Of a stretch of 64,000 nt of DNA, positions 37,495 through 45,490 are shown piece by piece; the stretch's first letter is position 1, and each line of letters opens with the position of its first letter. Position numbers and translations under genes: made by a program. The notes beneath the pieces are model-generated. The model was given only the letters and a program-made list of their open reading frames with translations, had not been told where the DNA came from and did not search any database. Origin of the DNA: Candidatus Latescibacterota bacterium (lineage in GTDB: Bacteria; Latescibacterota; UBA2968); contig JAGWBW010000001.1 of the NCBI GenBank assembly GCA_021295695.1, positions 32,093-96,092 on the forward strand. Direction: 5' to 3'.

Positions 37495-37836
37495 ATGAAA
37501 AAACTGCTCCTCTGGTGCCTTTTGCTCAGTGCGGTTGGATGCGCGATCGCTCCATCGCCAAAGCTATCGGATAAGAAATTTATTGAGCTATTTTCAGATG
37601 CGATGGAACTCCACCGCCGTTATGTACACGCACCCGACTCGCTACTGGTGGAACGAAAAAAATTGTTCAAACGCCATGGTGTTACACAAGGCGATATTGA
37701 GAAATTTCTCAAAGATCGTCGGGATCACCCCGAAAAATGGGATGCGCTCATTGCCCTGATTCAGCAGCGATTTGGCGAGAACGCAGAGCGTGAGATGAAG
37801 GGATTTCAAAAGACGGGAAAGACAGGTGAGAGATGA
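37495..37836 (+). CDS. Small lipoprotein (113 aa)
   Basis: Signal peptide MKKLLLWCLLLSAVGC with a lipobox (SAVGC, acylated Cys at 16). The mature part is charged and helical, with VERKKLFKRHGVTQGDIEKFLKDR and a C-terminal lysine-rich tail. No family is recognised; the helix-turn layout resembles small DUF4296-like lipoproteins, but this is weak. The start is ATG 37495 because the signal peptide begins there, with GGAA seven bases upstream. Convergent with rseP, with a shared terminator between. Confidence 0.7.
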   Translation: MKKLLLWCLLLSAVGCAIAPSPKLSDKKFIELFSDAMELHRRYVHAPDSLLVERKKLFKRHGVTQGDIEKFLKDRRDHPEKWDALIALIQQRFGENAEREMKGFQKTGKTGER

Positions 37837-37845
37837 CAGGGCCTC

Positions 37846-37869
37846 ACACAAAGACACAAGGACACAAAG
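37846..37869. repeat. Octanucleotide tandem repeat, three copies
   Basis: ACACAAAG, ACACAAGG and ACACAAAG follow the lipoprotein stop by ten bases. Same style as the heptamer arrays but with period eight. Confidence 0.65.
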
Positions 37870-37902
37870 AAGCGAGAGGCTGGGGAGTTGGTTAGAAATA
37901 AA

Positions 37903-37932
37903 AAAATCCCCCACATTTTTGCGGGGGATTTT
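37903..37932. terminator. Bidirectional terminator between the lipoprotein gene and rseP
   Basis: A ten-base perfect stem, AAAATCCCCC (37903-37912) with GGGGGATTTT (37923-37932), has an A-run on the left and T on the right. It can serve both convergent genes. Confidence 0.88.
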
Positions 37933-37961
37933 GTCGTTCAATCTCTGGTATATCAAGAGCT

Positions 37962-39287
37962 TTAGTTTCCAAACCATCCGGAAATGCGCCCGATATCGTT
38001 GAAGGTTACGTAAATAATCAGGAAGAGCAAAAATGCAAATCCGGCTTGCTGAAGCCAGGCTTTGTGTCGCGCAGATAAATCTCGGCGTATAATGCCTTCA
38101 ACCGCAAGAATGGTGAGATGGCCACCATCGAGCATGGGAATGGGTAACAGATTGAGCACGCCCAGGTTAATGCTGAGCATGGCCATAAACCACAGCAAAT
38201 AGGAAAAACCGCGCTCAGCACTTTGTCCCACCATCTGGAAAATGCCCACAGGCCCGGCCAGAGCACTGCTGGATTGTTGTCCTATGACCAGGTCTTTGAC
38301 AAATCCAAAAATAGCCGTTGACAAAATGATGGTTTCTGATGCGCTGCGGCGCACGGCTTTAAAAAAGGGAATGGGGTTGCGTTTGGAGGCCGAATCAATG
38401 CCAATGCGGCCTACTGTTTCGCCATTAAAAGTTTGAGAAGAGGGAATAATCTGCGCCGTCATCTCTTCGCCATTGCGCTGCCATGTCAAAGAGATTTCCA
38501 CACCGGGTTGCGCTGAAATCTCGCGGCTCATCTCCCACCACATCGTCACCGGGACACCATTGACCGATGTAATTACATCGCCCGGTTGCAGGTCAATTTC
38601 TGCAGCTGGCATTCCGGGCATTACGGCTCCGACCTCTGTGGTCATATAATATCCCAGTCCCAGTCCTTCTCGAGGGGGGGAGGTCAAATCGACAGAAATC
38701 GTCAATCGCTCAGTCCTGTCTGTCTGGTAGGCAGGTGTGCGTTCAATTTCAACGGGCACGACGTCACCGGCGTGAAGGAGAAACGCATCTGACATTTCTT
38801 CCCAGTCATTTATCGCTGTATTTCCAACGGTCAAAATGCGGTCTCCTGGCCTTAGCCCAGCCGTATAGAAGGGCGAGTCTGTCTTCACTTCACCCACGCG
38901 TGAATCGTCCAAAAAAGCGTATTCACCTGCCGCCATACGCAAAATTAGCAATAGTAAAAAGCCCAGAAAAAAGTTCATCGCCGGACCGGCAACCATCACT
39001 GCCATCTTAATCCATCGCGGCTTGGACTGAAATTCCCAGGGTTTTCCCTGGCTTTCTTCGTGACCAAAATCGGCCATGCCAGCGACTTTGACATATCCCC
39101 CTAATGGCAACCACGAAAGGCAGTATTCGGTCTCACCAATTTGCACACCCACGGCTTTGGGTGGGTATCCCAGTGAAAAGGCTTCAACCCTGATGCCCGA
39201 TTTTTTGGCCACCAAAAAATGCCCAAGTTCGTGTACAAAAACCAGCACGCCCAAAACAAAAAAGAAGTAGAGAAGATCGACGATCAC
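37962..39287 (-). CDS. rseP: RIP metalloprotease RseP
   Basis: Site-2 intramembrane protease that cleaves anti-sigma factors and signal-peptide remnants. HELGH (residues 19-23) lies in the first helix, two PDZ domains follow (GEVKTDSPFYTAGLRPGDRI and GAVMPGMPAAEIDLQPGDVI), and LLPIPMLDGGHL near residue 383 provides the third ligand. 441 residues, normal for the family. The start is GTG 39287 with GAGG seven bases upstream. It is the last gene of the uppS-cdsA-dxr-rseP run. Confidence 0.96.
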   Translation of the reverse strand: MIVDLLYFFFVLGVLVFVHELGHFLVAKKSGIRVEAFSLGYPPKAVGVQIGETEYCLSWLPLGGYVKVAGMADFGHEESQGKPWEFQSKPRWIKMAVMVAGPAMNFFLGFLLLLILRMAAGEYAFLDDSRVGEVKTDSPFYTAGLRPGDRILTVGNTAINDWEEMSDAFLLHAGDVVPVEIERTPAYQTDRTERLTISVDLTSPPREGLGLGYYMTTEVGAVMPGMPAAEIDLQPGDVITSVNGVPVTMWWEMSREISAQPGVEISLTWQRNGEEMTAQIIPSSQTFNGETVGRIGIDSASKRNPIPFFKAVRRSASETIILSTAIFGFVKDLVIGQQSSSALAGPVGIFQMVGQSAERGFSYLLWFMAMLSINLGVLNLLPIPMLDGGHLTILAVEGIIRRDLSARHKAWLQQAGFAFLLFLIIYVTFNDIGRISGWFGN

Positions 39288-39301
39288 GGGAAACCTCGTT
39301 T

Positions 39302-40456
39302 CTATGATTCAAGTGAACAAATCAGCTCATTTGCGCGGTCTCGTCCCCAGCGGTCCGCATCAAAAACCGCTTCGAGGGTATCTTCGTATGCCTCGTGCTC
39401 ATCAAGAGCTTGTGCAATCACACGAGGGATATCGAGAAATCCGATGCGGCCATCGAGAAAAGCGTACACGGCGATTTCATTGGCAGCATTGAGTACAGCG
39501 GGCGCAGTTCCGCCCTGTTCTACGGCCTGATATGCCAATTGAAGACAGGGAAATCGCTCTGTATCGGGCTGAAAAAAACTCAATGTGCCAACCTTTGTCA
39601 GGTCCAGTGGTTCAACCTGTGTGGGTAGCTTTTCGGGATGTACCAGGGCCTGCTGAATTGGCAACTGCATATCGGGTGTACTCAGGTGCGCCATCATGCC
39701 GCCATCCACGTATTCTATAAGACAATGCACAATAGACTGCCGATGAATAATCACATCGATTTTCGAGACTGGCAAATCGAGAAACCATTGCGCTTCGATT
39801 ACTTCAAAGCCTTTATTCATCAATGTAGCCGAGTCAATCGTAATTTTTGGTCCCATCTGCCAGGTGGGATGATTGAGTGCCTGATCGCGTGAGACACTCG
39901 CCATTTGTTCTTGCGTATAATCAAAAAAGGGACCGCCCGAGGCGGGCAGTAAAATGCGTTTGACCTCTTCTCGATTCGTCTCTTGTAATGATTGCCACAG
40001 CGGCGTTGTCTCACTGTCAATCGGCAATAATGTGGCACCCGTCTGTTTGGCCAAGGCAGTTACCAGATGCCCGGCGACAACCAGCGTCTCTTTGTTGGCA
40101 ATTGCCACATCTTTGCCCGCGCGCACAGCAGATAGCGTAGGGCGCAGCCCCACGCCTGCAGCCAGGCCGTTAATTATCAGGTCGGCATCGGGATCGACTG
40201 ATAGGTCCTGTAAGCCCACACTGCCTTCGAGTACTTCAATGCCCAGTGGGGCAAGACGCGCCTGCACCTCTTTTGCCCCCTGGGCAATACAAACGCGCTC
40301 AGGGCGCCAGCGCTCGGCTTGTTCACACAGCAACTCGGCATTGCTTCCGGCACATAAACTCACCAGTTCAAATCGGTTGGGTAGGCTATTCAGAACACGC
40401 AGTGTGTTTGTACCTATAGAGCCTGTGGATCCAAGAAGGGCAACGCGTTTTATCAT
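39302..40456 (-). CDS. dxr: 1-deoxy-D-xylulose-5-phosphate reductoisomerase
   Basis: Second enzyme of the MEP isoprenoid pathway, NADPH-dependent. GSTGSIG (residues 9-15) binds NADPH, ANKETLVVAG is conserved, and LLPIDSETTPLWQ and LLPASGGPF hold metal and substrate residues, as does HPTWQMGPKITIDSATLMNKG. 384 residues. It sits between cdsA and rseP, a frequent bacterial order linking isoprenoid carrier and envelope genes. Confidence 0.97.
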   Translation of the reverse strand: MIKRVALLGSTGSIGTNTLRVLNSLPNRFELVSLCAGSNAELLCEQAERWRPERVCIAQGAKEVQARLAPLGIEVLEGSVGLQDLSVDPDADLIINGLAAGVGLRPTLSAVRAGKDVAIANKETLVVAGHLVTALAKQTGATLLPIDSETTPLWQSLQETNREEVKRILLPASGGPFFDYTQEQMASVSRDQALNHPTWQMGPKITIDSATLMNKGFEVIEAQWFLDLPVSKIDVIIHRQSIVHCLIEYVDGGMMAHLSTPDMQLPIQQALVHPEKLPTQVEPLDLTKVGTLSFFQPDTERFPCLQLAYQAVEQGGTAPAVLNAANEIAVYAFLDGRIGFLDIPRVIAQALDEHEAYEDTLEAVFDADRWGRDRANELICSLES

Positions 40457-40466
40457 AAAATTTAGT

Positions 40467-41282
40467 TTACTGGCTACTGGCTACTATTTGAAAATAAAGA
40501 TAAACAAGCGGAAAAACAAAAAAAACACTGTCAAAGCGGTCCAGCACGCCACCGTGCCCGGGAATCAAGTCCGATGTATCTTTGACGTCCATATCGCGTT
40601 TGATCATGGATTCAACGAGGTCCCCCAAAGATGCCCCAATGCCAATGAGAAGGCCGAGTATGAGGCTTTGGGTTATATCAAATAATTCAAGTACCTGCGC
40701 GCCAAGTCCTATGACGAGAAGAGCAGATAGAAGACCACCGATGAATCCGGCTTCAGTCTTTGCCGCGCTGATGGTGGGAAAGGGGTGCCATCGACCAAAC
40801 CACCGTCCAAAAAAATAGGCCATCGTATCATTGGCCCAAATCCCCAGTAAGATGAGAACAGCAAGTTCTGACGCACCAAAGGGTAATGAATTTCTCACTA
40901 TGAGAACAAAACTGCCCAAAAAACCGACGTAAAGCACACCTAAAAGCGTGCCTCCCGCATTGAGCATGCGATAGCTTGTGGTGTCTCGAAACAGAGCTAC
41001 GCTAAACATCAAAAGCAATAGTACGAGAAAAAAAGACGCGAAAGCATTTGGCCCAATGACAAATGCCACAACACACCAGGAGAGGGATATAACAATGCCA
41101 AATTTCGTCCAGGGTTGCAGCCCTTTTTGAGATAGCATGCGATAAAATTCCCAGGTGCCTACAGAGACCACACCACACCACATTACAAATAGCCAATAGT
41201 CACCCAACCAGAATAGCACCACCAGAACTGGGCCAAAAACAGCGGCTGCCAACACGCGCTGAATTAGATTGGACTTTGCCAC
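40467..41282 (-). CDS. cdsA: Phosphatidate cytidylyltransferase
   Basis: Makes CDP-diacylglycerol for phospholipid synthesis. An integral membrane protein with about seven helices and the CdsA signature near the C-terminus: SMIKRDMDVKDTSDLIPGHG followed by GVLDRFDS. The start is GTG 41282 preceded by GGAGG, overlapping the uppS 3' end by 19 bases. The last codons (V-A-S-S-Q-stop) are written by a TACTGGC heptamer repeat (40468-40488), so the repeat forms the C-terminus. Confidence 0.95.
   Translation of the reverse strand: MAKSNLIQRVLAAAVFGPVLVVLFWLGDYWLFVMWCGVVSVGTWEFYRMLSQKGLQPWTKFGIVISLSWCVVAFVIGPNAFASFFLVLLLLMFSVALFRDTTSYRMLNAGGTLLGVLYVGFLGSFVLIVRNSLPFGASELAVLILLGIWANDTMAYFFGRWFGRWHPFPTISAAKTEAGFIGGLLSALLVIGLGAQVLELFDITQSLILGLLIGIGASLGDLVESMIKRDMDVKDTSDLIPGHGGVLDRFDSVFFVFPLVYLYFQIVASSQ
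40468..40488. repeat. Heptanucleotide tandem repeat forming the cdsA 3' end
   Basis: TACTGGC, TACTGGC and TACTATT. On the minus strand these bases encode the final five residues and two bases of the stop codon of cdsA. Confidence 0.75.
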
Positions 41283-42103
41283 AAGTCCTCCGAAGACCCA
41301 TTGGTTTTGCTTGCGAGCGTTTCATCGCGCAATTGAAGTCCTGTTTTGCCAAACCGACGTTCTCGGTTTTGATAACTGCGGATGGCTTCATAGAGGTGCT
41401 CGCGCTTAAAATCGGGCCACAGTACATCTGTAAACCAGAACTCGGTGTAAGCACATTGCCAGAGCATGAAATTACTCAAGCGAACTTCGCCGCTGGTGCG
41501 GATTAACAAATCGGGGTCGGGCAAACCACCTGTATAAAGGCGTTGAGAAAATAAATCGACATCAATCGCGTCTGTTGAAATGCGTCCCTGCACGACATCG
41601 ATAGCAATGCTTTGCACGGCTTGAAGAATATCGTTTTTACCGTCGTAGCTCAACGCGAGATTAAGCGTAAGCCCCGTATTGTTAGCCGTTTCGCGAATGG
41701 CATTTTTAAGTGCTTTACGCGAGTGCTTGACCAGTCGCTCCGTATCGCCCGTTGCAATGAGACGCACGTTGTTTTCCTGCAATTCGTTGAGCTCTTCGTG
41801 TGAACAGTCGCGCAACAATTGCATCAGCGATAACACTTCTGACCAGGGCCGCCGCCAATTGTCTGTACCAAAGGTGAACAGGGTGAGAATATCTATTTCG
41901 AGTTCACCACAGGCACGCACAATATCGCGCACGGTTTCGCGGGCAGATCGATGCCCATCTGTACGGCGCAAATCTCGCTGTTGCGCCCACCGTCCATTGC
42001 CATCCATAATTATCGCAATGTGCGACGGCAGGTTGCCTTGCGCTTTTAGCCTGTCTTGAAGCTGATTACAACCGCGCGAGCCGTTTATGTGTGTGTCTTT
42101 CAT
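41264..42103 (-). CDS. uppS: Undecaprenyl diphosphate synthase (isoprenyl transferase)
   Basis: Cis-prenyltransferase that makes the lipid carrier for peptidoglycan. IAIIMDGNGRWAQQR with catalytic Asp34 opens the enzyme, TLFTFGTDNWRRP is the region-III equivalent, and LPDPDLLIRTSGEVRLSNFMLW, quoted here as a conserved region, is diagnostic of the family. 279 residues, slightly long because of an N-terminal extension. The usual upstream partners frr, pyrH, tsf and rpsB are absent; uppS is the first gene here. Confidence 0.96.
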   Translation of the reverse strand: MKDTHINGSRGCNQLQDRLKAQGNLPSHIAIIMDGNGRWAQQRDLRRTDGHRSARETVRDIVRACGELEIDILTLFTFGTDNWRRPWSEVLSLMQLLRDCSHEELNELQENNVRLIATGDTERLVKHSRKALKNAIRETANNTGLTLNLALSYDGKNDILQAVQSIAIDVVQGRISTDAIDVDLFSQRLYTGGLPDPDLLIRTSGEVRLSNFMLWQCAYTEFWFTDVLWPDFKREHLYEAIRSYQNRERRFGKTGLQLRDETLASKTNGSSEDLWQSPI

Positions 42104-42225
42104 ATTATTATAATGAAAAATTCAACTTGCCGTTCAAACGCCAATAAAATATCATTAAAAATGTTGTGAAATTTTAACGGTTTAATTTATTAAAGTCAAG
42201 TGAGAAGCGAGAAACTAATCATTCT

Positions 42226-42250
42226 GGACGGCACAAGGGCCGTCCCCTAC
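42226..42250 (-). repeat. REP-like palindrome with GTAG head
   Basis: Read on the minus strand, GTAG (42250-42247) is followed by GGG and then a perfect 7-bp hairpin, GGACGGC with GCCGTCC, around a six-base loop. A GTAG/GGAG tetranucleotide next to a hairpin is the format of REP elements mobilised by RAYT (IS200-like) transposases. No T-run follows, so it is not a terminator. It lies in the uppS/folate-ligase divergent spacer. Confidence 0.55.
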
Positions 42251-42279
42251 GGTGACAATTATTCCGTTGTGTTGTTATT

Positions 42280-42837
42280 ATGACAAAGTTAGATCTGAAA
42301 CGTCGCCTTCACGCCGAGCGTATTCGTATGCCCGAACGAGTTATTCGCGAGAAGAGTTTGTGTATTTATCGCCGGTTGGTCGATGTGCCAGCATACCAGC
42401 TTGCACGGTGTATTGCCTGTTATGTCTCGATAAAAAATGAAGTGGATACAAGAACAGTGATCCCAAAATCAATCGGCAACGGCAAGCGGGTGGGAGTACC
42501 CATTACTCGGGAAGAAGGGGACATGGATTTTCAAGCGATTGCGGGATTGAGCGATCTGCGGCCTGTACATTATGGCTTGCGCGAACCGGTTCCAAATCCC
42601 CCAATGGTGCTGTTACCTCATACTATTGACCTGATCCTCGTTCCTGGCATCGCTTTTGATCGCTTGGGTCATCGGATTGGATCGGGTGGTGGATATTACG
42701 ACCGTTTTTTGGTACGGACTGAAGCAGTTCGAATCGGTTTATCTTATGGTTTTCAGATCATAGATCGCGTGCCTGCCGAGCCACACGATGTGAAGATGGA
42801 TTTGATCATAACCGAAAACGAAGTCATCAGAATTTAG
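42280..42837 (+). CDS. fthC: 5-formyltetrahydrofolate cyclo-ligase
   Basis: Converts 5-formyl-THF to 5,10-methenyl-THF with ATP. The N-terminus KLDLKRRLHAERIRMP is typical, and the signature VPGIAFDRLGHRIGSGGGYYDRFL, a long conserved loop, binds ATP and folate. 185 residues, normal. No Shine-Dalgarno is evident. The pentapeptide-repeat gene starts 14 bases later, so the two are probably one transcript. Confidence 0.93.
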   Translation: MTKLDLKRRLHAERIRMPERVIREKSLCIYRRLVDVPAYQLARCIACYVSIKNEVDTRTVIPKSIGNGKRVGVPITREEGDMDFQAIAGLSDLRPVHYGLREPVPNPPMVLLPHTIDLILVPGIAFDRLGHRIGSGGGYYDRFLVRTEAVRIGLSYGFQIIDRVPAEPHDVKMDLIITENEVIRI

Positions 42838-42851
42838 CGAAGGGAGAACAC

Positions 42852-43640
42852 ATGCCCATAACTCTTTCACCTGCACAGGTGCGCGAGATCCTTGCACGAC
42901 ATCAGGCCTGGATAGCGTCCAATGGGACAACGGGAGCGCGCGCTGATCTGGCCGGTGCAAATCTAAACCGAGCAGAATTGCAAAATGCTGCATTACAACA
43001 TGCCGATATGCGCGAAGCCATTCTCAGTGGCGCGCAGTTGCGGGATGCCGATTTATCGGGTGCCAACTTACAGCGCGCGCGTCTTTTACAGGCCAATTTG
43101 CGCGATGCAAACCTCGAAGGTGCCGATCTGAGCGGGGCGTTCTTGCAGAATGCGATCCTCACAAGAGCGAATATGAAGGGCGTGCAGGCATCGCCAGCTG
43201 ATTTGGAATTGGCTGATCTCAGCGGTGTAAATATGGAAGACGCAAATTTTGAGGAAGCGAAACTGGTGGGATGCAATTTGCGCGGAGCCAAATGCAAAAA
43301 TGCGAACTTTTACAGGGCCAATTTGTCAGAGACCATATTGGTCAAAGTGGATTTTGAAAATGCCATCTTGCGTACAACCGATATCAGAAAATCGGATTTG
43401 ACCGATGCCAATTTGAAAGGGGCTAACCTGCAAAGTGCTAAGCTCCAGGAGGCCGATCTCGTCAAAGTGGATTTGCGCCAGGCCAATCTCCAGCGCGCCC
43501 ACATGCAAAAAACCGATCTCTACAAAGCCCAGTTTGACAATGCCGACATGCGCGGTGCCGATGTTCGGGATGCGATTGGTTTTTCACAAAAACATCTGGA
43601 TCTGGTGAGGTGGGATGAGAAGACGAAGTTGAGAGATTGA
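42852..43640 (+). CDS. Pentapeptide-repeat protein
   Basis: After a short helical start (LSPAQVREILARHQAWI), residues about 35-240 consist almost wholly of A(D/N)LXX pentapeptides (for example ANLNR AELQN AALQH). They should fold as a right-handed quadrilateral beta-helix. Some pentapeptide proteins mimic DNA and protect gyrase (Qnr, MfpA); others are structural or of unknown role. No transmembrane segment or extra domain is seen, so no function is assigned. GAAGGGAG precedes the ATG. Confidence 0.88.
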   Translation: MPITLSPAQVREILARHQAWIASNGTTGARADLAGANLNRAELQNAALQHADMREAILSGAQLRDADLSGANLQRARLLQANLRDANLEGADLSGAFLQNAILTRANMKGVQASPADLELADLSGVNMEDANFEEAKLVGCNLRGAKCKNANFYRANLSETILVKVDFENAILRTTDIRKSDLTDANLKGANLQSAKLQEADLVKVDLRQANLQRAHMQKTDLYKAQFDNADMRGADVRDAIGFSQKHLDLVRWDEKTKLRD

Positions 43641-43666
43641 GAAGGGTTGAAGGCCAGGATAAAAAA

Positions 43667-43698
43667 AACAGGTGGTCGCAATATGACCACCTGTTTTT
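43667..43698. terminator. Bidirectional terminator between pentapeptide gene and glnA
   Basis: An 11-bp perfect stem, AACAGGTGGTC (43667-43677) with GACCACCTGTT (43685-43695), seven-base loop, A-run before and T-run after. It serves both convergent genes. Confidence 0.9.
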
Positions 43699-43725
43699 AT
43701 GTACTTATAGAAATGTCTTACAATA

Positions 43726-45144
43726 TTACACGTCAAAATAAAGTGCGAATTCGTGTGGATGAGGACGCTGGTTGATAGCGTCAACTTCGTTTTCGCGCTT
43801 GTATTCGATCCAGGTTTCGATCACGTCGTCGGTAAAGACATCTCCTTTGAGCAAGAAGTCGTGATCTGCATCGAGTGCATCGAGTGCATCGGACAGTGAA
43901 CCCGGTGTCTGCGGAATGGATGCCGCTTCTTCGGGTTCGAGATCGTAGAGGTTTTTGTCGAGTGGTTCTCCTGGATCAATTTTGTTTTGAATGCCGTCCA
44001 GGCCAGCCATCAACATGGCCGCGAAAGCCAGGTAGGGATTGGCACTCGGGTCTGGGCACCGAAATTCGACACGCTTGGATTTGGGACTTTGAGAATACAT
44101 TGGGATGCGTACTGCAGCACTGCGATTGCGCTGCGAGTAGGCCAGATTGACCGGTGCTTCATAACCGGGTACCAGACGCTTAAACGAGTTGGTGGTCGGG
44201 TTGGTCAATGCAATCAGTGCATCCGCATGTTTGAGAATGCCACCGATATAGTGCAGAGCCATTTCACTCAGGCCCGCATATCCCGATCCGGCAAAGAGGG
44301 GCTCATCGCCTTTCCAAAGGCTCTGATGTGTGTGCATGCCCGTGCCATTGTCTTCAAAAAGCGGTTTGGGCATAAAGGTGGCGGTTTTACCGTGTTTGTG
44401 CGCCACGTTTTTTACAATGTATTTGTAAAGGGTCATTCTGTCGGCGCATGTGACCATCGGACAGAATCGAATGTCGATCTCGCCCTGACCGCCGGTTGCC
44501 ACTTCGTGGTGATGAACCTCAATATCAATGCCAACGCTTTCCATTGTCAGCACCATTTCGGTGCGTATATTTTGTAGCGTGTCGTGGGGCGGCACGGGGA
44601 AGTAGCCTTCTTTGTGGCGGGGTTTGTAACCGAGGTTGGGACCTTCATCTCTGCCCGAGTTCCAGTAGCCCTCAATTGAATCTACGCTGTGAAAGGCGTG
44701 GTTTGATCCTTCGCCAAAGCGCACGTCGTCAAAGACAAAAAATTCGGCTTCTGGACCAAAAAATGCCGTATCGCTAAGGCCTGTGGATTGCATATAGGCT
44801 TCGGCTTTTTGAGCGACCGAACGCGGGTCGCGCGAATAGCCGCTTTTGGTGATGGGATCGGCTATGTTACAGATCATCACGAGGGTGGGTTCTTCGAGAA
44901 AGGGATCGATAAATGCCGTGGCGGGATCGGGTATGACGAGCATGTCCGATTCGTTGATGGCCTGCCAGCCGCGAATACTGGATCCGTCAAAGCCGAGTCC
45001 GTCTTCAAAGGTTTCTTCTTCGATTTCGGAGGCCATAACAGTAAAATGTTGCCAATGTCCGGGGAAATCGGTAAAGCGAAAATCGACGACTTTAATGCCT
45101 TGATCCGAGATCATTGCAAGAACATCTTGTGGCGTTTGGGCCAT
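43726..45144 (-). CDS. glnA: Glutamine synthetase type I (beta-type)
   Basis: Makes glutamine from glutamate, ammonia and ATP. 472 residues, as for dodecameric [41 protein letters not shown] and [17 protein letters not shown] are active-site blocks. Tyr400 in [10 protein letters not shown] is the adenylylation position, so this is the beta subtype that can be regulated by GlnE-type adenylyltransferase. AGGAG lies before the ATG. No sigma-54 site was found upstream, but a leader hairpin (45195-45216) is present. Confidence 0.97.
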   Translation of the reverse strand: MAQTPQDVLAMISDQGIKVVDFRFTDFPGHWQHFTVMASEIEEETFEDGLGFDGSSIRGWQAINESDMLVIPDPATAFIDPFLEEPTLVMICNIADPITKSGYSRDPRSVAQKAEAYMQSTGLSDTAFFGPEAEFFVFDDVRFGEGSNHAFHSVDSIEGYWNSGRDEGPNLGYKPRHKEGYFPVPPHDTLQNIRTEMVLTMESVGIDIEVHHHEVATGGQGEIDIRFCPMVTCADRMTLYKYIVKNVAHKHGKTATFMPKPLFEDNGTGMHTHQSLWKGDEPLFAGSGYAGLSEMALHYIGGILKHADALIALTNPTTNSFKRLVPGYEAPVNLAYSQRNRSAAVRIPMYSQSPKSKRVEFRCPDPSANPYLAFAAMLMAGLDGIQNKIDPGEPLDKNLYDLEPEEAASIPQTPGSLSDALDALDADHDFLLKGDVFTDDVIETWIEYKRENEVDAINQRPHPHEFALYFDV

Positions 45145-45194
45145 ATTCAGCTCCTTTCATTGTGAGAAAAGTGGCCTATTATTGAGAAATGAAA

Positions 45195-45216
45195 GGATCG
45201 ACAGTTTTGCCGATCC
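45195..45216 (-). promoter_or_regulatory. Hairpin in the predicted glnA leader
   Basis: GGATCG pairs with CGATCC; with inner GCA/TGT (one G-U) the stem reaches nine pairs around an AAAC loop, about 50 bases before the glnA start. It could be an attenuator or mRNA stabiliser; there is no T-run. Confidence 0.3.
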
Positions 45217-45398
45217 AACATATCGGCACGGAATATAGATGGTGTTTGTTTCCGCGTGATTTCTCATGTATTAAATATGTGTTACACAGTCAGGCGATGA
45301 TGCCCCTAAGACAAGATCCAATTATAGAAAAACACGAAAAAAACAAGGTCTAATTATAAACATTTCTCTATAAGTTGCAAGATAATTTTTGGAAGGGG

Positions 45399-45427
45399 TT
45401 GCTTTTCAAGGATACATGCTCTACATT
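45399..45427 (+). promoter_or_regulatory. Candidate sigma-70 promoter for the CxxCH/dockerin gene
   Basis: TTGCTT (45399-45404), 17-base spacer, TACATT (45422-45427), about 64 bases before the ATG. Partial match to both hexamers. Confidence 0.35.
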
Positions 45428-45490
45428 TCCCGGAAATGAGACGCAATGTCGCGCTGTCTCTAATTATCACCCTCTTCAGGAGGATTGTTT

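Larger units (their letters stand above)
45145..45490. other. Divergent intergenic region glnA / dockerin protein
   Basis: 346 bases without a gene. It contains the glnA Shine-Dalgarno, a 6-bp hairpin GGATCG/CGATCC (45195-45216, extendable to nine pairs with a G-U) in the expected glnA leader, AT-rich DNA around 45330-45390, and a plausible plus-strand promoter at 45399. No ORF, tRNA or tandem repeat was seen. Confidence 0.6.

Noticed and set aside
42104..42279. 6S RNA upstream of the folate cyclo-ligase, its usual place in Proteobacteria
   Set aside because: The spacer is only 176 bases, holds a REP-like hairpin and AT-rich DNA, and shows no long bulged 6S-type stem.
45145..45260. Sigma-54 promoter for glnA
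   Set aside because: No TGGCAC-N5-TTGC pattern was found on the minus strand; a TGG..TTGC pair near 45390 is on the other strand and has the wrong spacing.
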